A program made the translations under genes and the position numbers. From the NCBI GenBank assembly GCA_934177555.1, contig CAKPPL010000003.1, positions 1 through 27,454 on the forward strand: 27,454 bases of DNA. Direction: 5' to 3'. Below the pieces are notes generated by a model, which saw only the letters and a program-made list of their open reading frames with translations, had not been told where the DNA came from and searched no databases. Origin of the DNA: an uncultured Clostridia bacterium. Its GTDB lineage: Bacteria; Bacillota; Clostridia; TANB77; CAG-508. Positions within the stretch are counted from its first letter, which is position 1. Every line of letters starts with the position of its first letter. Shown piece by piece: positions 1-7,800 of the stretch.

Positions 1-659
1 TTTTTATCTATTACAAGTCCTTCTACTTGACCAAATTGATGTGAGTGTGTAGCATCATCTTCTCTTCTATAAGTTTTTCCTGCACATATCATTCTTATTG
101 GTGTTTTTTCTGTATTTGCTAACATTGTTCTCGCTTGTACAGATGATGTTTGCGTTCTTAATAGATATTCATTTGTAATATAGAAACTATCTTGCATGTC
201 TCTTGCTGGATGTCCTTTTGGTAAATTTAGCCTTTCAAAACAAAATTCATCTGTTTCTAATTCTGGTCCTGATACAACATCATATCCCATTGATACAAAT
301 AAATCTTCTATTTCTTCTATTACTCTATTTACTGGATGTTTGCTTCCTCTTTTTATTTTTGTACTTGGTAATGTTATATCTATTGTTTCTTGTTCAATTT
401 TTTCTTCTAACATTGTTTGTCTGATTGCTTCTTCTGCTATTGTTATTTTTTCTTCTATTGCTTTTCTTGCTTCATTTACTAATGCTCCTGCTCTTGGTCT
501 TTCTTCTGCTGACAAATTTCCTAGACCTTTTAATAAACTAGATAATTCACTCTTTTTTCCTAACATTTTTACTTTCAAATCTTGTAACTCTTGTGAATTT
601 TTTATCTCTTGAATCCTTTGTTCTGCTTCTTTTTTGATTTTTTCAATTTGTTCTTGCAT
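1..659 (-). CDS. pheS: Phenylalanyl-tRNA synthetase alpha subunit, 3' end cut by window edge
   Basis: The first 219 codons are visible; the family is usually about 340 residues, so roughly the last third lies left of position 1. The N-terminal ~85 residues form the charged helical arm typical of PheS. The class II catalytic core follows, with RTQTSSVQARTM and then the motif 2 region containing CAGKTYRREDDATHSHQF and QVEGLVID. PheS pairs with PheT to charge tRNA-Phe in the cytosol; pheT would be expected next, outside the window. The ATG at 659 has an AAAGGA ribosome binding site and is the first start after the T-box terminator. A Phe-specific T-box directly upstream supports the identity independently. 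Identity is very secure. Confidence 0.97.
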   Translation of the reverse strand, partial: MQEQIEKIKKEAEQRIQEIKNSQELQDLKVKMLGKKSELSSLLKGLGNLSAEERPRAGALVNEARKAIEEKITIAEEAIRQTMLEEKIEQETIDITLPSTKIKRGSKHPVNRVIEEIEDLFVSMGYDVVSGPELETDEFCFERLNLPKGHPARDMQDSFYITNEYLLRTQTSSVQARTMLANTEKTPIRMICAGKTYRREDDATHSHQFGQVEGLVIDK

Positions 660-690
660 TTTTTATTTTCCTTTCTTTATAATAAAATTA

Positions 691-730
691 AAAGAATCAC
701 CTATCCTTTTATCAGGACGAATGATTCTTT
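691..730 (-). terminator. T-box intrinsic terminator of the pheS leader
   Basis: The outer 9-bp stem AAAGAATCA/TGATTCTTT (691-699 with 722-730) and the inner TCCT/AGGA stem (704-707 with 714-717) are followed on the minus strand by a T-rich run. The hairpin starts one base after the T-box core, so the antiterminator and terminator folds are mutually exclusive. Confidence 0.9.
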
Positions 731-933
731 CGTGGTACCACCTAATTTTATTAATATTTTTATTAACCTCATTTAGTTTTAACGGTTCAACCGCTTATTC
801 TTACTTTTATTTCAGAATAAGTCCTCCAAAGTGAATTTTCAATATATTAAATATAAATAGCTCTCAGCTTTGCTATTTTTCTCTGTAATATTTTGTAACT
901 ATATTTACTTTGCTTTTTCATCAGATTTTATTT
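691..933 (-). promoter_or_regulatory. T-box leader, Phe (UUC) specifier, controlling pheS
   Basis: On the minus strand this leader has the GATGA element near 922-918, AGAGA and GCTGAGAGC loop elements (about 855-890), a specifier loop reading GAAAATTCAC with the UUC codon at 835-833, followed by ACTTTGGAG. The T-box core AGGTGGTACCACG is at 743-731. A terminator hairpin follows immediately. UUC is a Phe codon, which matches the downstream pheS. By known T-box logic, uncharged tRNA-Phe pairs with the specifier and T-box bulge and stabilises the antiterminator. This accounts for the whole 311-bp gap between pheS and aspS. Confidence 0.95.
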
Positions 934-939
934 TTGTTT

Positions 940-968
940 ATTTTATCATGTATTTTTATTTTTGTAAA
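940..968 (-). promoter_or_regulatory. Promoter of the pheS T-box transcript
   Basis: Minus-strand TTTACA (968-963), a 17-bp spacer and TAAAAT (945-940) give a good sigma-A type promoter. It begins only 2 bp beyond the aspS stop codon and would start RNA near 933, just ahead of T-box stem I. Confidence 0.6.
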
Positions 969-970
969 GT

Positions 971-2713
971 TTATTCTTTTATTTGTATGTGTACATCATC
1001 TAATTGTTGTTTTGATACAACTGATGGTGCTCTCATAAGTAAGTCTCTGGCTTTTTTATTTTTTGGAAATGCTATTACTTCTCTTATATTATTTGAGTTA
1101 GCTATTAACATTACTAATCTATCTACTCCTGGTGCAGCACCAGCATGTGGTGGTGTACCATATTGGAATGCATTATATAATGCTCCAAATCTATTTTTTA
1201 CATCATCTTCAGTATATCCTGCTATTTCAAATGCTTTAACCATAATTTCTGGATCATGATTTCTTACTGCTCCTGATGCTGCTTCATATCCATTACATAC
1301 TAAATCGTATTGATATGCTAATATATCAAGTGGATTTTTTGTATTTAATGCTTCTAATCCTCCTTGTGGCATTGAAAATGGATTATGGCAGAAATCAATG
1401 GTTCCTTCATCTGATAATTCATACATTGGAAAGTCTACTATAAAACAGAATTTATATACATCTTTTTCTATTAGATCTAATCTTTTTCCTAATTCAATTC
1501 TGATTAAACCTGATATTTTTTGTGCTTTATTAAATTCATCTGCTATAAAAAATATACTATCTCCTGCTTTAACAGAATATTCATTTTCTAATTTTTCTTT
1601 TATTTCTTCTGTTATAAATTTGGCAATTCCTCCTGATATATTACCATCTTTTTCATATTTAGTCCATGCTAGTCCTTTTGCTCCTACTTCTTCTGATACT
1701 GCATATTCTGTCATTTTGTCAAAGAATTTTCTTCCCTGTTCTGCTCCATTTGGTACAACTATAATTTTTACTGTTTTATTCTTGAATGCATTAAATTCTG
1801 TATCTGTAAATAATTGTGTGGCATCTTGTATTATTAATGGATTACGTAAATCTGGTTTATCTATTCCGTATTTTTCCATAGCTTCTTTATATGGTATACG
1901 TATGAATGGACCTTCATCTACTTTCCAATTTGTAAATTTTTTGAATGTATATGGAATTACATTTTCTATGACTTTGAATATATCTTCTTGTGTTGCAAAA
2001 CTCATTTCAAAGTCTAATTGGTAAAATTCTCCTGGTGCTCTATCTGCTCTTGGATCTTCATCTCTAAAACATGGTGCTATTTGAAAATATTTATCAAAAC
2101 CACTAACCATTAGTAATTGTTTGAATTGTTGTGGTGCTTGTGGTAATGCATAAAATTCTCCTGGATGAATTCTACTTGGAACTAAATAATCTCTTGCTCC
2201 TTCTGGTGATGAATTTGCTAATATTGGTGTTTGAATTTCTGCAAATCCTAGTTCATCCATTTTATCTCTTAATGTTTTCAAAATTTTTGAACGTAATAAT
2301 ATTGTATCATGTAACTTTTGATTTCTTAAATCTAAAAATCTATATTCAAGTCTTAAATCTTCTCTTACTTCTTGTTCTGTATTTACTTCAAATGGCAAAA
2401 TATTTTTACATTTTCCTAATACTTCTATTTTCTCAGCTACTACCTCTATTTCTCCTGTTTTCATTTTTGGGTTTTTACTGCTTCTTTCAACTACTTTACC
2501 AGTTATGTATATACAACTTTCTGTTGTAAGTTCTTTGGCTTGTTCTTGTAATTCTTCATCATTTATTACTATTTGTGTTATTCCAAATTGATCTCTTAAA
2601 TCAATAAATACCATTCCACCCAAATTTCTTATTTTTTGTATCCATCCAGATAGTTCTACTTTTTCGTTTATGTTTTCTTTTCTTAGTTCTCCTAAATTAT
2701 GTGTCCTATACAT
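971..2713 (-). CDS. aspS: Aspartyl-tRNA synthetase
   Basis: This 580-residue protein is close to the usual bacterial AspRS length (about 590). It has an N-terminal anticodon-binding OB fold (residues 1-105), then the class II core. Motif 2 has FRDED at 216-220 followed by RADRAPGEFYQLD, a variant of the usual sequence that I associate with alpha-proteobacterial-type AspRS. The bacterial GAD insertion lies roughly at 290-410, and motif 3 GAAPGVDR ends at R532. Leu31 (RNLGG) sits where discriminating AspRS enzymes carry Leu and non-discriminating ones often carry His, so a discriminating enzyme is a tentative inference. The ATG has GGAGG six bases upstream. There is no T-box on this gene, unlike the following pheS. 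Confidence 0.97.
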   Translation of the reverse strand: MYRTHNLGELRKENINEKVELSGWIQKIRNLGGMVFIDLRDQFGITQIVINDEELQEQAKELTTESCIYITGKVVERSSKNPKMKTGEIEVVAEKIEVLGKCKNILPFEVNTEQEVREDLRLEYRFLDLRNQKLHDTILLRSKILKTLRDKMDELGFAEIQTPILANSSPEGARDYLVPSRIHPGEFYALPQAPQQFKQLLMVSGFDKYFQIAPCFRDEDPRADRAPGEFYQLDFEMSFATQEDIFKVIENVIPYTFKKFTNWKVDEGPFIRIPYKEAMEKYGIDKPDLRNPLIIQDATQLFTDTEFNAFKNKTVKIIVVPNGAEQGRKFFDKMTEYAVSEEVGAKGLAWTKYEKDGNISGGIAKFITEEIKEKLENEYSVKAGDSIFFIADEFNKAQKISGLIRIELGKRLDLIEKDVYKFCFIVDFPMYELSDEGTIDFCHNPFSMPQGGLEALNTKNPLDILAYQYDLVCNGYEAASGAVRNHDPEIMVKAFEIAGYTEDDVKNRFGALYNAFQYGTPPHAGAAPGVDRLVMLIANSNNIREVIAFPKNKKARDLLMRAPSVVSKQQLDDVHIQIKE

Positions 2714-2757
2714 TGTTTACCTCCATGCTTTTCATATCCTTCTTTTTTCATTTATAT

Positions 2758-2786
2758 ATTTTACTACATATATGCTAAAATAGCAA
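2758..2786 (-). promoter_or_regulatory. Putative aspS promoter overlapping the upstream terminator
   Basis: Minus-strand TTGCTA (2786-2781), a 17-bp spacer and TAAAAT (2763-2758). The -35 box lies inside the downstream arm of the terminator hairpin that ends the preceding nuclease gene. Only about 60 bp separate that hairpin from the aspS start, so the promoter must lie here if aspS has its own. Confidence 0.45.
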
Positions 2787-2804
2787 GATTTCTCTTGCTA
2801 TTTT
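2777..2804 (-). terminator. Intrinsic terminator after the Rpn-family gene
   Basis: A perfect 12-bp inverted repeat AAAATAGCAAGA/TCTTGCTATTTT with a 4-nt loop, 6 bp after the stop codon of the Rpn-family gene. The closing T-run is supplied mainly by the end of the stem. Confidence 0.8.
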
Positions 2805-2810
2805 AATTTT

Positions 2811-3749
2811 TTAATCTTTATTGTTTATCTGTTCTATTTCTGATTTACTTAATTTTGTTATTTTTTCAATTTCATTTATTGACATACTTGTTTTTAATAA
2901 TTCTTTTGCTATTTTTATTTGTTGGATTCTTTCACCTTCTTCTATGCCCTGCTTCTTTCCTTCTTCTATTCCTTGCTTTTTTCCTTCTTCCATTCCTTGC
3001 TTTTTTCCTTCTTCCATTCCTTGTTTTTTTCCTCTTTCTCTTGCTGTCGATAGTGCTGCTTGTTCCTCCATTTCAGACATTAGCCTTATTTCTGCAAGTC
3101 TTTTTATCTCCTCTTCTCCTGTAAGTATATTATATTTTTCATTTGCTTCTTTTACCAAATTATTTTCTTTTTTAGCCATTTCTAATAGGTCCCCCCTCTC
3201 CATATCTATGAAAGCTAACCATTGATTTATTTTTTCTTTCATATCTGGATTTTCTTTTCTAAACTTGTCTAGTTCTATATAATAATATTCTACTTCATTA
3301 TTTATTTGATAATCTCTATGCTTTTCTGCAACTCTTACAGTTTTAGTTACATATTCTGGAACATCTAAATAAGTATAGTCCAATATTGCAATTACAATAA
3401 CTTTTTTTATATTGTCATAAATCACACCATTTCCCAATTGTTCTGTAATCTTTTTACTAGCATAAAATGTTGTCCTTTTTTCCATATTATTATGGTTCTG
3501 CATTTGCATTTCTATATTTATTATTTCTCCATTTTTTAATTTTACTTCTAAATCTAATATTCCGTATTTTTGCTCTCTTGCAAGTTGTTCTAATCTTGCA
3601 TCATGTATTACTTCCTTGATTTCTAAATCTTCTCCTATTATAGCACTTAAAAAATCTTTTAAATATTTTTCGTTTCCTATTTTACTAAAAAACGCTTTAA
3701 ACATAATGTCATCTTTCATGACTAATTTATTTTCTTTTCTTATTATCAT
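2811..3749 (-). CDS. Rpn family recombination-promoting nuclease / PD-(D/E)XK transposase-like protein
   Basis: A 312-residue protein of the Rpn / PD-(D/E)XK nuclease family transposase type. The opening MKDDIMFKAFFSKIGNEKYL is typical. The probable nuclease core is D66 in GILDLEV and E80-x-Q82 in INIEMQMQ, where Gln replaces the canonical Lys as often happens in this family. Residues 241-272 are four tandem copies of KKQG(M/I)EEG, followed by a C-terminal helix-turn-helix-like segment (SINEIEKITKLSKSEIEQI). Family members act on DNA and promote RecA-independent recombination in E. coli; a role here is not shown. The ATG at 3749 has AAGGAGG four bases upstream; M11 is the alternative start. 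It is a single-gene unit with its own terminator. Confidence 0.85.
   Translation of the reverse strand: MIIRKENKLVMKDDIMFKAFFSKIGNEKYLKDFLSAIIGEDLEIKEVIHDARLEQLAREQKYGILDLEVKLKNGEIINIEMQMQNHNNMEKRTTFYASKKITEQLGNGVIYDNIKKVIVIAILDYTYLDVPEYVTKTVRVAEKHRDYQINNEVEYYYIELDKFRKENPDMKEKINQWLAFIDMERGDLLEMAKKENNLVKEANEKYNILTGEEEIKRLAEIRLMSEMEEQAALSTARERGKKQGMEEGKKQGMEEGKKQGIEEGKKQGIEEGERIQQIKIAKELLKTSMSINEIEKITKLSKSEIEQINNKD
2937..3032. repeat. 24-bp tandem repeat, four copies, inside the Rpn-family gene
   Basis: Units at 2937-2960, 2961-2984, 2985-3008 and 3009-3032 share the pattern TTCTTCYATTCCTTGCTTTT plus TTCC, with a few substitutions in the first unit. Since 24 bp is eight codons, gain or loss of a unit keeps the reading frame. 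Confidence 0.9.
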
Positions 3750-4006
3750 TATTCCTCCTTATATTTTTTTATTTTAATTTGTCTTCATTTGTTTTTTTAT
3801 TACATCATAAGCACAAAAAATAAACGTGTTTTAGCATCACTCCTTTTTCTAATTGATTTTTCATATTAGAAATAAAACGAATCTAATATTTATGAAATAA
3901 ATTATTTTTGTGTCTTCCTAAGTTGCAATGAATGTATTGAAAAATAATACATAAATAATATAACATATTTATTATTTTTTTACAATAATTATCTGAAATT
4001 TTTAAT
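3750..4006. other. AT-rich intergenic stretch
   Basis: I see no convincing gene here. It carries the ribosome binding site of the Rpn-family gene (3754-3760) and a weak 8-bp inverted repeat ATATTAGA/TCTAATAT (3863-3870 with 3882-3889). A possible minus-strand promoter (TTGCAA near 3930, AT-rich -10 near 3907) is too weak to call. Confidence 0.4.
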
Positions 4007-4040
4007 AAAAAAAGACAAAAACATAATGTTTTTATCTTTT
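4007..4040 (-). terminator. Terminator of the pyrH-to-pilin operon
   Basis: On the minus strand AAAAGATAAAAACAT pairs with ATGTTTTTGTCTTTT through one G-U pair and a very short loop, then runs into Ts. The hairpin overlaps the pilin stop codon and would close the long operon that begins near pyrH. Confidence 0.75.
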
Positions 4041-4515
4041 ACTCACTTGTGTAATATGTTTTGTTTCCTACTTTTACACCTTTTGCATAATAAATTTGAT
4101 GACTTTCTGCATTAATAAAATAAATATCATCATATTTGTATGAATCTTTTTCATTATGAACATTTTTATAATCTGATCCATAATTTAACGTAATTCCATC
4201 TAAGGCATGTAAATCTAATATATAATATTGATTACTTGCATCTTTATTATTTAATTGATTTGCATCATTTATTTCTTGTATTCTATCAGTAAATATATAT
4301 TGTATTTCTATTGGCAATGCTCCATATTTAGTATAAAAAGCACTTATTTTGTCATTTAATAATTCAATATCATTTTCCATTAAATATAATGTTCTCATTT
4401 TAGAACCATTTTTTGCATTATATACTAGCATCGTTGAAATTATTATTAAAATACTTACTGCCACAACAAGACTTATTAAAGTTAATCCTTTGTTATTTTT
4501 TATATTTTTTTTCAT
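4039..4515 (-). CDS. Type IV prepilin-like protein (pseudopilin)
   Basis: A 158-residue protein with a class III prepilin leader: basic MKKNIKNNKG, cleavage expected after G10, then LTLISLVVAVSILIII as the membrane and assembly helix. The usual Glu at mature position +5 is Ser (S15), which in many pilins affects subunit alignment and N-methylation. The remainder (about 125 residues, Tyr/Asn/Asp-rich, one helix then a beta-rich part) matches no pilin class I can name. A TTG at 4524 is in frame, but AAAGGA at about nine bases favours the ATG at 4515. It follows rseP by only 16 bp, so it is probably the last gene of the envelope operon. A prepilin peptidase and assembly ATPase are not in the window. 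Confidence 0.8.
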   Translation of the reverse strand: MKKNIKNNKGLTLISLVVAVSILIIISTMLVYNAKNGSKMRTLYLMENDIELLNDKISAFYTKYGALPIEIQYIFTDRIQEINDANQLNNKDASNQYYILDLHALDGITLNYGSDYKNVHNEKDSYKYDDIYFINAESHQIYYAKGVKVGNKTYYTSE

Positions 4516-4531
4516 ATGCTTCAATCCTTTT

Positions 4532-5305
4532 CTAAAATATCCTTACAATATCATTATAAGTTACTAATATGGATAAAGTTATTAATATTGATAATCCAAT
4601 TAGTTGTATTTTTGCTTCTGTTTCTGCTTTCATTGGTTTTCTTCTAATTAATTCTATAAGTAATATTACTATTTTTCCACCATCTAATGCTGGTATAGGT
4701 AATAAATTTGTTACACCTAATGAAACAGATATTACTGCCAATAAATATATATAATTTAATATTCCATTAGTTTGAACAACCACTTCTGAAATTCCAACTA
4801 TTCCTACCATTTGATCTGTTGATAATCCACCTGTAAATAAAATCTTTATACTGTCAAAAATTGATAATATAAAATTTCCTGTTCCTTTGGCACCATAATA
4901 TAATCTATTTACTATTGTATCTCTTGTAGGATCTGCAAATTGAATTCCAACTGTAGATATCAAAATAAAATATACAATTATTCCAAACAATATATTTACA
5001 GTTGCTCCTGCAATTACTATTGCTAATCTTTTTGATATACTTGCTTTAGAAAATGAACCTTCTTCATTTGATTCTTCTTCTTCACCTAATAAATTATTAA
5101 ATCCTCCTAGTGGAATCATTCTTAAAGTATATTTTGTTTCTTTTCCTTGTTTTTGCCAGATTATTTTTCCAAATCCTATTGCAAATTCTTTTACCTTTAC
5201 TTTGCATAACTTAGCTACAATAAAGTGGCCTCCCTCATGTATAAATATTAAAAAACCTAATAAAAATATTATTTTTATTGTATTTACTATAAAATTAATC
5301 AACAC
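4532..5305 (-). CDS. rseP: RseP/RasP-type site-2 metalloprotease lacking the PDZ domain
   Basis: An intramembrane zinc metalloprotease of family M50. H23-E24-x-x-H27 lies in the first membrane helix, and NLLPIPALDGG (N200 to G210, with the zinc ligand D208) lies near the last. The juxtamembrane GFGK and MIPLGGF segments are present. Family members cut membrane-bound regulators or leftover signal peptides within the bilayer. The protein is only 257 residues: the helix ending near 117 is followed by about 35 residues without the PDZ domain that RasP/RseP normally carry (about 340-450 residues in total). The start is uncertain: GTG at 5305 is only two bases from AGGAGG, and TTG at 5302 has better spacing. 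It follows cdsA by 11 bp. Confidence 0.92.
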   Translation of the reverse strand: MLINFIVNTIKIIFLLGFLIFIHEGGHFIVAKLCKVKVKEFAIGFGKIIWQKQGKETKYTLRMIPLGGFNNLLGEEEESNEEGSFSKASISKRLAIVIAGATVNILFGIIVYFILISTVGIQFADPTRDTIVNRLYYGAKGTGNFILSIFDSIKILFTGGLSTDQMVGIVGISEVVVQTNGILNYIYLLAVISVSLGVTNLLPIPALDGGKIVILLIELIRRKPMKAETEAKIQLIGLSILITLSILVTYNDIVRIF

Positions 5306-5316
5306 AACCTCCTGTT

Positions 5317-6132
5317 TTACATCATATTAAAAAATATATATGCAAATGGTGCTAAAAACATTAAGCTATCTATTCTATCTAACATTCCACCATGTCCTGG
5401 TATCAAATTACTATAATCTTTTACATCAACATATCTTTTTATACTAGATGCTGTAAAATCACCTATTTGTCCTATTATGCTTAATATAATTGTTATTATA
5501 CTAATGTATATATATGAATATCCTAAATCATATATGTTATTTATTATATATGTATATATAATAACTGTTATTACAGCTCCTACAATGCCTGCTATGCATC
5601 CTTCTACTGACTTTTTAGGACTTACTTTACTAAATTTATGTTTTCCAAATCTCTTACCTATTAAATAAGCAAATGTATCTGTCCCCCAAGCAGCAATTAT
5701 TGCATACCATACTAATATTCTTCCATTGTTTAATCCTCTTATTAATGCTATGCATGATACACAAATTACTATATATAATATTCCAAATATTGTGTATGCT
5801 GCATCTTTAAAGTTTGTTTTCATATTTGTTATAATAACTTGTAAAAAAGATATTACTATTATAATTGGCACAGATAAAAACAATATATTATTTACTATTT
5901 CTTTTGGAAATCTCTCTGGTACTATATGTACAAATGCTATAAAAATACAAGACATATATCCTAACCATCTAATTGGTTTTGAATCTTTTTGTACTGCATT
6001 ACAATATTCTTGCATTGCTAAAAAAGCTATTGCAGTTAAAAATATATCTACTACATATTTATTTCCAAATGTTAATATTACTACAACTAAAGGAAATCCT
6101 AATAAGGCTGACATTATTCTTTTAATATCCAT
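5317..6132 (-). CDS. cdsA: Phosphatidate cytidylyltransferase
   Basis: A 271-residue integral membrane enzyme making CDP-diacylglycerol from phosphatidate and CTP, the entry step to phospholipids. It has about eight hydrophobic segments. The CdsA signature sits at the C terminus (about 229-256): SSIKRYVDVKDYSN, then GHGG (247-250), D253-R254 and D256. A start at 6165 would add 11 residues, but AGAAAGG fits the ATG at 6132, and MDIKRIMSALLGFP is a normal CdsA opening. It follows uppS by 19 bp. In many Firmicutes dxr sits between cdsA and rseP; here it is absent. Confidence 0.95.
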   Translation of the reverse strand: MDIKRIMSALLGFPLVVVILTFGNKYVVDIFLTAIAFLAMQEYCNAVQKDSKPIRWLGYMSCIFIAFVHIVPERFPKEIVNNILFLSVPIIIVISFLQVIITNMKTNFKDAAYTIFGILYIVICVSCIALIRGLNNGRILVWYAIIAAWGTDTFAYLIGKRFGKHKFSKVSPKKSVEGCIAGIVGAVITVIIYTYIINNIYDLGYSYIYISIITIILSIIGQIGDFTASSIKRYVDVKDYSNLIPGHGGMLDRIDSLMFLAPFAYIFFNMM

Positions 6133-6151
6133 TTTTATTTTTCCTTTCTTT

Positions 6152-6865
6152 TTAATTTGCTCCAAATTTTCTAGTTCTTTTTTGATATTCTAAAATTGCT
6201 TCGTCTAAGTCTTTTTCGTTAAAATCTGGCCAATTTTTATTTATAAATAACATTTCTGAATATACTAATTGCCATGGTAAAAAATTACTTAATCTTATTT
6301 CACCACTTGTTCTTATTACTAAATCTGGATCTGGTTCTCCTGCTGTATACAAATTGTTGGAAATCATTTCTTCATTTATATTTTCTGGACTTATCTTTCC
6401 ATTTTTAACTTCTTCTGCTATTTTCTTTACAGCTTTTACAATTTCATCTCTTCCACCATAATTTAATGCAATATTGAATGTTATTCCTGTATTATCTTTT
6501 GTTCTTTCCATACAATTTATAATGCTTTTTTGCATTTTTGGTGAAAGTGCTTTTATATCTCCTAATATTTTTACTTTTATATTTTCTGAATCTGCTCTTT
6601 TACTATAGTCATCTAAATAATTTTGTAATAATGTCATTAATGCTTTTACTTCTTCTTCTGTTCTTTTCCAGTTTTCTGTTGAAAAAGCATATACTGTTAT
6701 ATATTTTAGACCTATTTTATTTCCATATCTTACAATATTTTCTAATGTTTTTGCTCCTGCTTTATGTCCAAAACTAGCTGGCTTTCCTTGGGATTTTGCC
6801 CATCTTCTATTTCCATCCATTATTATAGCTATATGTTTTGGCATATTTTGTTTATCATATTCCAT
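6152..6865 (-). CDS. uppS: Undecaprenyl diphosphate synthase (isoprenyl transferase)
   Basis: A 237-residue cis-prenyltransferase that elongates farnesyl diphosphate with isopentenyl diphosphate to the C55 lipid carrier for peptidoglycan and wall polymers. The catalytic HIAIIMDGNRRWA carries D17, and FGHKAG, YAFSTENWKR, LNYGGRDEI and DLVIRTSGEIRLSNFLPWQ are all present in order. The length is typical. The ATG at 6865 follows GAAGGGAA at about nine bases. It sits directly after ispA, so the genes for its allylic primer and for its own step are adjacent. Confidence 0.97.
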   Translation of the reverse strand: MEYDKQNMPKHIAIIMDGNRRWAKSQGKPASFGHKAGAKTLENIVRYGNKIGLKYITVYAFSTENWKRTEEEVKALMTLLQNYLDDYSKRADSENIKVKILGDIKALSPKMQKSIINCMERTKDNTGITFNIALNYGGRDEIVKAVKKIAEEVKNGKISPENINEEMISNNLYTAGEPDPDLVIRTSGEIRLSNFLPWQLVYSEMLFINKNWPDFNEKDLDEAILEYQKRTRKFGAN

Positions 6866-6893
6866 TACTATTTTCCCTTCTATTTGTAATATA

Positions 6894-7781
6894 TTATTTA
6901 TTTCTATCTTTTATATAAAGAGCAAGTTCTTTTAAGAAATTAGCATTTTCGCCATATTCATCTAATTCTTGAATTGCTTCTTGGATTATTTTGTTTAGAA
7001 TTTCTTTTGATTCATTTAAACCATATTTTGATACATAAGTACATTTTTCCATTTCTTTGTCATTTCCTACAGGCTTTCCTAAAATCTCTTCATTTCCTTC
7101 TTCAGATAAAATATCATCTTTTATCTGAAATGCTAATCCAATCTTTTCTGCATAATTTGTTAACTTCTGTAAATCATTTTCTGTACTATTGGCAAGTATT
7201 GCCCCCATTCTTACACATAATCTTAGTAATGCTCCTGTTTTATTTTTATGAATATATTCTAAATATTCTTCTGATATTTGTTTTCCTTCATATTCTGTAT
7301 CAATATATTCTCCTGCTATCATTCTATCAACTGCTTGTGAAAATTCTGCAAATACTTTTAATTTATCTTCTAACTCTTCTATTTTACTATTTTTTAAGTC
7401 ATTACTTATTACTAAATACCCATTATTTAATAACTCGTCTCCTGCTAGTATTGCTGTTGCTTCATTAAATTTTTTATGGTTTGTTAATTTACCATGTCTA
7501 AAATCATCATTATCTATTCCTGGTAAATCATCATGAATTAGAGAAAAATTGTGTATCATCTCAATCGCTACAGCATATGGCATACATTTTTCTACATCAT
7601 TTCTAAATAACTTATATGTCGCTATTACTAATATTGGTCTTAATCTTTTTCCACCAGCCATAAGGCTGTATTCCATTGAAGAATTTAATACCTTTTCAGG
7701 ACATTCTTGTTTTCTCAAATATTTTTCTAATTCAATATTTACTTGATTTTGATACTCTTTTAATTGTTCCCTAAATTCCAT
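6894..7781 (-). CDS. ispA: Farnesyl/geranylgeranyl diphosphate synthase (polyprenyl synthetase)
   Basis: A 295-residue trans-prenyltransferase. The first Asp-rich motif is DDLPGIDNDD (D84, D85, D90), preceded by NFSLIH, and has the two-residue insertion of bacterial type II FPP synthases. The second is KDDILSEEG (D222, D223), where Ser226 replaces the last Asp of the usual DDxxD. GKPVGNDKE follows as expected. The product length (C15 or C20) cannot be fixed from sequence alone, but adjacency to uppS fits FPP as its primer. The start at 7781 has AAAGGGG. An in-frame ATG at 7808 would overlap frr and lacks a ribosome binding site. Insertion of ispA between frr and uppS departs from the common gene order. 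Confidence 0.93.
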   Translation of the reverse strand: MEFREQLKEYQNQVNIELEKYLRKQECPEKVLNSSMEYSLMAGGKRLRPILVIATYKLFRNDVEKCMPYAVAIEMIHNFSLIHDDLPGIDNDDFRHGKLTNHKKFNEATAILAGDELLNNGYLVISNDLKNSKIEELEDKLKVFAEFSQAVDRMIAGEYIDTEYEGKQISEEYLEYIHKNKTGALLRLCVRMGAILANSTENDLQKLTNYAEKIGLAFQIKDDILSEEGNEEILGKPVGNDKEMEKCTYVSKYGLNESKEILNKIIQEAIQELDEYGENANFLKELALYIKDRNK

Positions 7782-7800
7782 TTTTTCCCCTTTAGAGTGT

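Noticed and set aside
196..612. Plus-strand open frames opposite pheS, aspS, uppS, cadA and others
   Set aside because: They are antisense to clearly conserved genes, lack ribosome binding sites and have the Ile/Leu/Phe/Ser-rich composition expected of antisense AT-rich coding DNA.
3800..3845. Ten-codon minus-strand reading frame after AAAAGGAG in the gap upstream of the Rpn-family gene
   Set aside because: The spacing from the Shine-Dalgarno-like run to the ATG is only about two bases and the peptide is too short to support; it may be a chance match.
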